Assembly: GCA_965243805.1 (NCBI GenBank)
Contig: OZ251577.1
Span: 310,001 to 374,000 of the forward strand
Direction: 5' to 3'
DNA length: 64,000 nt
DNA from: CATQHQ01 sp965243805
GTDB lineage: Bacteria > Gemmatimonadota > Gemmatimonadetes > Longimicrobiales > Gaopeijiaceae
The notes below the pieces were generated by a model that was not told the origin of the DNA, did not search any database, and saw only the letters and a program-made list of their open reading frames with translations. This document shows positions 61,434-64,000 of this stretch, in pieces. The position numbers and the translations under genes were made by a program. Every line of letters begins with the position of its first letter. Within the stretch, counting starts at the first letter, position 1.

Positions 61434-62864
61434 ATGAACGGAATCGCAGCAGGAACCCTCGGCCGCGGCGGCTTGGCCCGGCGCGCCGGCATCGCAGGAG
61501 CCGTATTGGCGGGCCTGGGGCTTCTCGTCGTCCCCGTCGCCGCCGTCGCCCAGACCACCGAGACCGCGTTCGTCCTCAACTCATTCTCCTTCCTGATCTG
61601 GGGCGCGCTGGTCATGTGGATGTGCGCTGGCTTCACGATGCTGGAGTCGGGGTCCGTGCGCTCCAAGAACGCCTCCGTGATCTGCCTCAAGAACATCGGC
61701 CTCTACTCCGTGGCTGGGCTGGCGTTCTACATCTTCGGCTACAACCTGATGTACGTGGGCGTGGCCGAGGGTGGCTGGATCGGCACCTTCACCCCCCTCT
61801 ACGGGCCGTCGGAGGCCGAGGAAGCGTTGCTCGCCGGAGACGCGGCGGCAACGGCGGCGGTGCTGGAGAACGGCTACTCCGTCATGTCCGACTGGTTCTT
61901 CCAGATGGTCTTCGTGGCCACCACGGCCTCCATCGTCTCCGGCGCGCTGGCGGAGCGGGTCAAGCTGTGGTCGTTCTTCGCCTTCACGGCGATCCTGACG
62001 ATGGTGATCTACCCCGTAGTGGGCGCTTGGACATGGGGCGGCGGCTGGTTGGCCGCGATGGGCTTCACCGACTTCGCTGGCTCGACGATCGTTCACTCCA
62101 CGGGCGGCTGGGCTGCGCTGGCGGGGATCCTGGTGGTTGGGCCCCGATGGGGGAAGTTCCGCGCCGACGGCACGGTGAAGGCCACCCCGCCCTGCAACAT
62201 CCCCACCGTCACCCTTGGCGTGTTCATCCTCTGGATGGGCTGGTTCGCCTTCAACGGCGGCTCCGTGCTGGCCCTGGGCGACGCCACGAGCGCCGTCACC
62301 ATGAGCAACGTCATCGTCGACACCAACCTGGCGGCGGCGGCCGGCGTCCTGGCGGCGCTGGCGGTGTCCCGCCCGATCCTGGGGCGCATCGACCTATTCG
62401 CCGGCTTGAACGGGGCGATCGCAGGCTTGGTCTCGATCACCGCGGGACCGGACGTGATCGGCAGCGGCCAGGCGATCTTCGTCGGCGCCATCGGGGCGAT
62501 CATCTGCACCGCGGGGCTGAGGCTGCTGGAATCGATGCGACTGGACGACGTGGTCGGCGCCGTGCCCGCACACCTCTTCGCCGGCATCTGGGGGACGCTG
62601 GCCGTCGCGTTCTTCGGCGGCGCCGCAGTCATGCCCCAGATCGTGGGCGTGCTGTCGGTGGGCGCCTTCGTCTTTTCCGTGTCCTGGGTCGTCTGGATGA
62701 TCCTGGACAAGACGATCGGCGTGCGCGTGAGCCGGCAGGTGGAGGAGCTGGGACAGGACGCCGCCGAGCTGGGAATCGACGCCTACCCCGAGTTCGTGCT
62801 GATGGTGGACCCGGACGACACTGCGGACTACCGGGAGCCTGATCGGGCGAGCATCGGCGTCTAG
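61434..62864 (+). CDS. amt: ammonium transporter
   Basis: A 476-aa Amt/Rh channel for ammonium uptake. A signal peptide-like N-terminus (AGAVLAGLGLLVVPVAAVAQ) is followed by eleven membrane helices. Family motifs include FTMLESGSVRSKNASVICLKN, the Phe-gate and Trp region, DFAGSTIVHSTGGWAALAG with the pore His, and DDVVGAVPAHLFAGIWGT with the second pore His. The start is ATG 61434, not the much longer open frame. No glnK/PII gene follows, although Amt is usually paired with one. Confidence 0.95.
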   Translation: MNGIAAGTLGRGGLARRAGIAGAVLAGLGLLVVPVAAVAQTTETAFVLNSFSFLIWGALVMWMCAGFTMLESGSVRSKNASVICLKNIGLYSVAGLAFYIFGYNLMYVGVAEGGWIGTFTPLYGPSEAEEALLAGDAAATAAVLENGYSVMSDWFFQMVFVATTASIVSGALAERVKLWSFFAFTAILTMVIYPVVGAWTWGGGWLAAMGFTDFAGSTIVHSTGGWAALAGILVVGPRWGKFRADGTVKATPPCNIPTVTLGVFILWMGWFAFNGGSVLALGDATSAVTMSNVIVDTNLAAAAGVLAALAVSRPILGRIDLFAGLNGAIAGLVSITAGPDVIGSGQAIFVGAIGAIICTAGLRLLESMRLDDVVGAVPAHLFAGIWGTLAVAFFGGAAVMPQIVGVLSVGAFVFSVSWVVWMILDKTIGVRVSRQVEELGQDAAELGIDAYPEFVLMVDPDDTADYREPDRASIGV

Positions 62865-62901
62865 CAGCCCAGAGCTCGAAACAACACTGGGCAACCGCAC
62901 A

Positions 62902-64000
62902 GTGGGAGCCTACCGAGCGGCTCCGGATCCCGTCTGCGAGAGGGCGGGGTCCGGAGCCTTCCGGGAGTACAAGCTGGACTCGGCCTTCTACGACGAGATG
63001 TTCCGGGACGACGGAGAGCCCCGGCAGATGTCCCGGCAGCTGAATGCCACGCTGGCGGCCACTCCGCCGGAGGACTTGTCGATCTTGCAGGCCGGCGTGG
63101 CCCGGCGCTTCCTCCACGAAGGGATCACCTTCACGGTCCTGGGCAAGCGAGAAGTCACCGAGCAGATCATCCCCATCGACTGCGTACCCCGCTTGGTCGG
63201 CTCCGCCGAGTGGGACCACCTGGAACGGGGGCTCAAGCAGCGGCTGCACGCCCTCAACCTCTTCATCCGGGACGTGTACCACGAGGCGCGCTGCGTTCGG
63301 GCCGGCGTCGTGCCTCCCGACCTGGTGTTCGGCTGTCCCCAGTACCGCATGGAGATGCGCGGCCTCAAGGTCCCCCACGACGTCTACGTGTCGGTGTGCG
63401 GAACCGACGTGGTGCGCACTCACGACGGCTTCGCGGTGCTGGAGGACAACCTGCGGGTACCGTCGGGCGTGTCGTACATGCTGGCGTGTCGGGCCGCCAT
63501 GAAGGGGGCCTTCCCCGCCCTCTACCGCGAGTGCGGCGTGCGCGAAGTGTCGAGCTATGCCCGTCGGCTGTACGCGACCTTGGCGTCTCTGGGGCTCGGC
63601 AGCGGCGAGCCGCGGGTCGCGCTGCTCACGCCGGGCCGCTACAACTCGGCGTACTACGAGCACGCCTTCCTGGCCGGCGAGATGGGTGTGGAGCTGGTGG
63701 AAGGTCGCGACTTGGTGGTGCGCGACGCGGCGCTCTACGCCCGTACCGCGGCGGGTCTGCGCCGCATCGACGTCCTCTACCGGCGCGTGGACGACGACTT
63801 CCTGGACCCGGTCGTCTTCCGCAGCGACTCGGTGCTGGGCGCGGCGGGCATCTTCCACGCCTACCGAGCCGGCAACTTGGTGCTGGCCAACGCGCCGGGC
63901 ACCGGAGTGGCCGACGATAAGAGCCTCTACGCCTACGTGCCTCGGATCATCCGCTGGTTCCTGGACGAGGAGCCGATCCTGGCCAACGTGGACACGCGGC
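62902..64000 (+). CDS. circularly permuted type 2 ATP-grasp protein, 3' truncated
   Basis: The frame is open to the window edge (366 codons seen). It matches the circularly permuted ATP-grasp type 2 family (DUF404/DUF407-like): FREYKLDSAFYDEMF, VLGKREVTEQIIPIDCVPRL, LNLFIRDVYHE, VLEDNLRVPSGVSYML and NSAYYEHAFLAGEMGVELVEG. These proteins are thought to form amide bonds in peptide-like products, usually next to an alpha-E domain gene that would lie outside. GTG at 62902 gives the conserved N-terminus; no strong ribosome-binding site is visible. Confidence 0.85.
   Translation, partial: MGAYRAAPDPVCERAGSGAFREYKLDSAFYDEMFRDDGEPRQMSRQLNATLAATPPEDLSILQAGVARRFLHEGITFTVLGKREVTEQIIPIDCVPRLVGSAEWDHLERGLKQRLHALNLFIRDVYHEARCVRAGVVPPDLVFGCPQYRMEMRGLKVPHDVYVSVCGTDVVRTHDGFAVLEDNLRVPSGVSYMLACRAAMKGAFPALYRECGVREVSSYARRLYATLASLGLGSGEPRVALLTPGRYNSAYYEHAFLAGEMGVELVEGRDLVVRDAALYARTAAGLRRIDVLYRRVDDDFLDPVVFRSDSVLGAAGIFHAYRAGNLVLANAPGTGVADDKSLYAYVPRIIRWFLDEEPILANVDTR

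Overview
The window is a stretch of GC-rich bacterial chromosome, cut off inside a gene at both ends. The organism looks like a diderm: it has a beta-barrel porin ending in Phe-Phe, an RNase G, a six-bladed beta-propeller lipoprotein and a type I glutamine synthetase with its adenylyltransferase. High GC, a FloA/NfeD operon, partner-switching regulators and abundant acyl-CoA genes suggest Gemmatimonadota or a similar environmental phylum. That placement is inference from gene content, not a search result.

Bases 1-14739 are a dense, plus-strand accessory operon that I read as an anti-phage defence island. In order it holds: a 5'-truncated Schlafen/AlbA-type ATP-binding regulator; a 1302-residue Eco57I-like adenine methylase interrupted by a 23-base G homopolymer; a second DNA methyltransferase; a DUF2283 protein; a second short ATP-binding protein; a DUF5131 (Gp37/Gp68) protein; the middle component and ATPase of an ABC-three-component-like system; a frameshifted AAA_21/OLD-like ATPase; and a phospholipase D-SNF2 helicase fusion. 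Most junctions overlap by 4 bases or are very tight. The parts resemble DISARM and BREX components, but the DrmA/DrmB/PglZ hallmarks are absent. The poly-G tract makes the methylase a strong candidate for phase variation.

Bases 14753-18170 (minus) carry an acyltransferase, an MpaB/Lcp-type oxygenase and a sulfotransferase, ending at a tRNA-Leu(CAA). The rest is mostly core metabolism: aconitase; the nfeD-floA membrane operon; a beta-oxidation operon (crotonase, aldehyde dehydrogenase, thiolase, 3-hydroxyacyl-CoA dehydrogenase, crotonase); a DUF3006/secreted metallo-beta-lactamase-fold pair; a DUF3311/SSS symporter pair with a chorismate mutase; a DUF4143 ATPase; rplU-rpmA and rng; and a Liu/Atu-like acyl-CoA block (acyl-CoA dehydrogenase, LiuC-like hydratase, split AtuA, carboxyltransferase, B12-binding mutase subunit) with recQ inside it; then murB.

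Bases 47703-54489 (minus) are a signalling operon: response regulator-SpoIIE phosphatase, periplasmic binding protein, HAMP histidine kinase, MATE exporter and a hydrolase. Next to it are glnA-glnE, an RsbW-like kinase and a STAS antagonist, so most parts of a partner-switching cascade sit within about 10 kb. A porin, the ammonium transporter amt and a truncated circularly permuted ATP-grasp gene close the window.

A recurring oddity is short imperfect tandem repeats (8-21 bp units) that begin at, or contain, the stop codon of at least six genes. Similar repeats lie upstream of acnA, glnA and amt.
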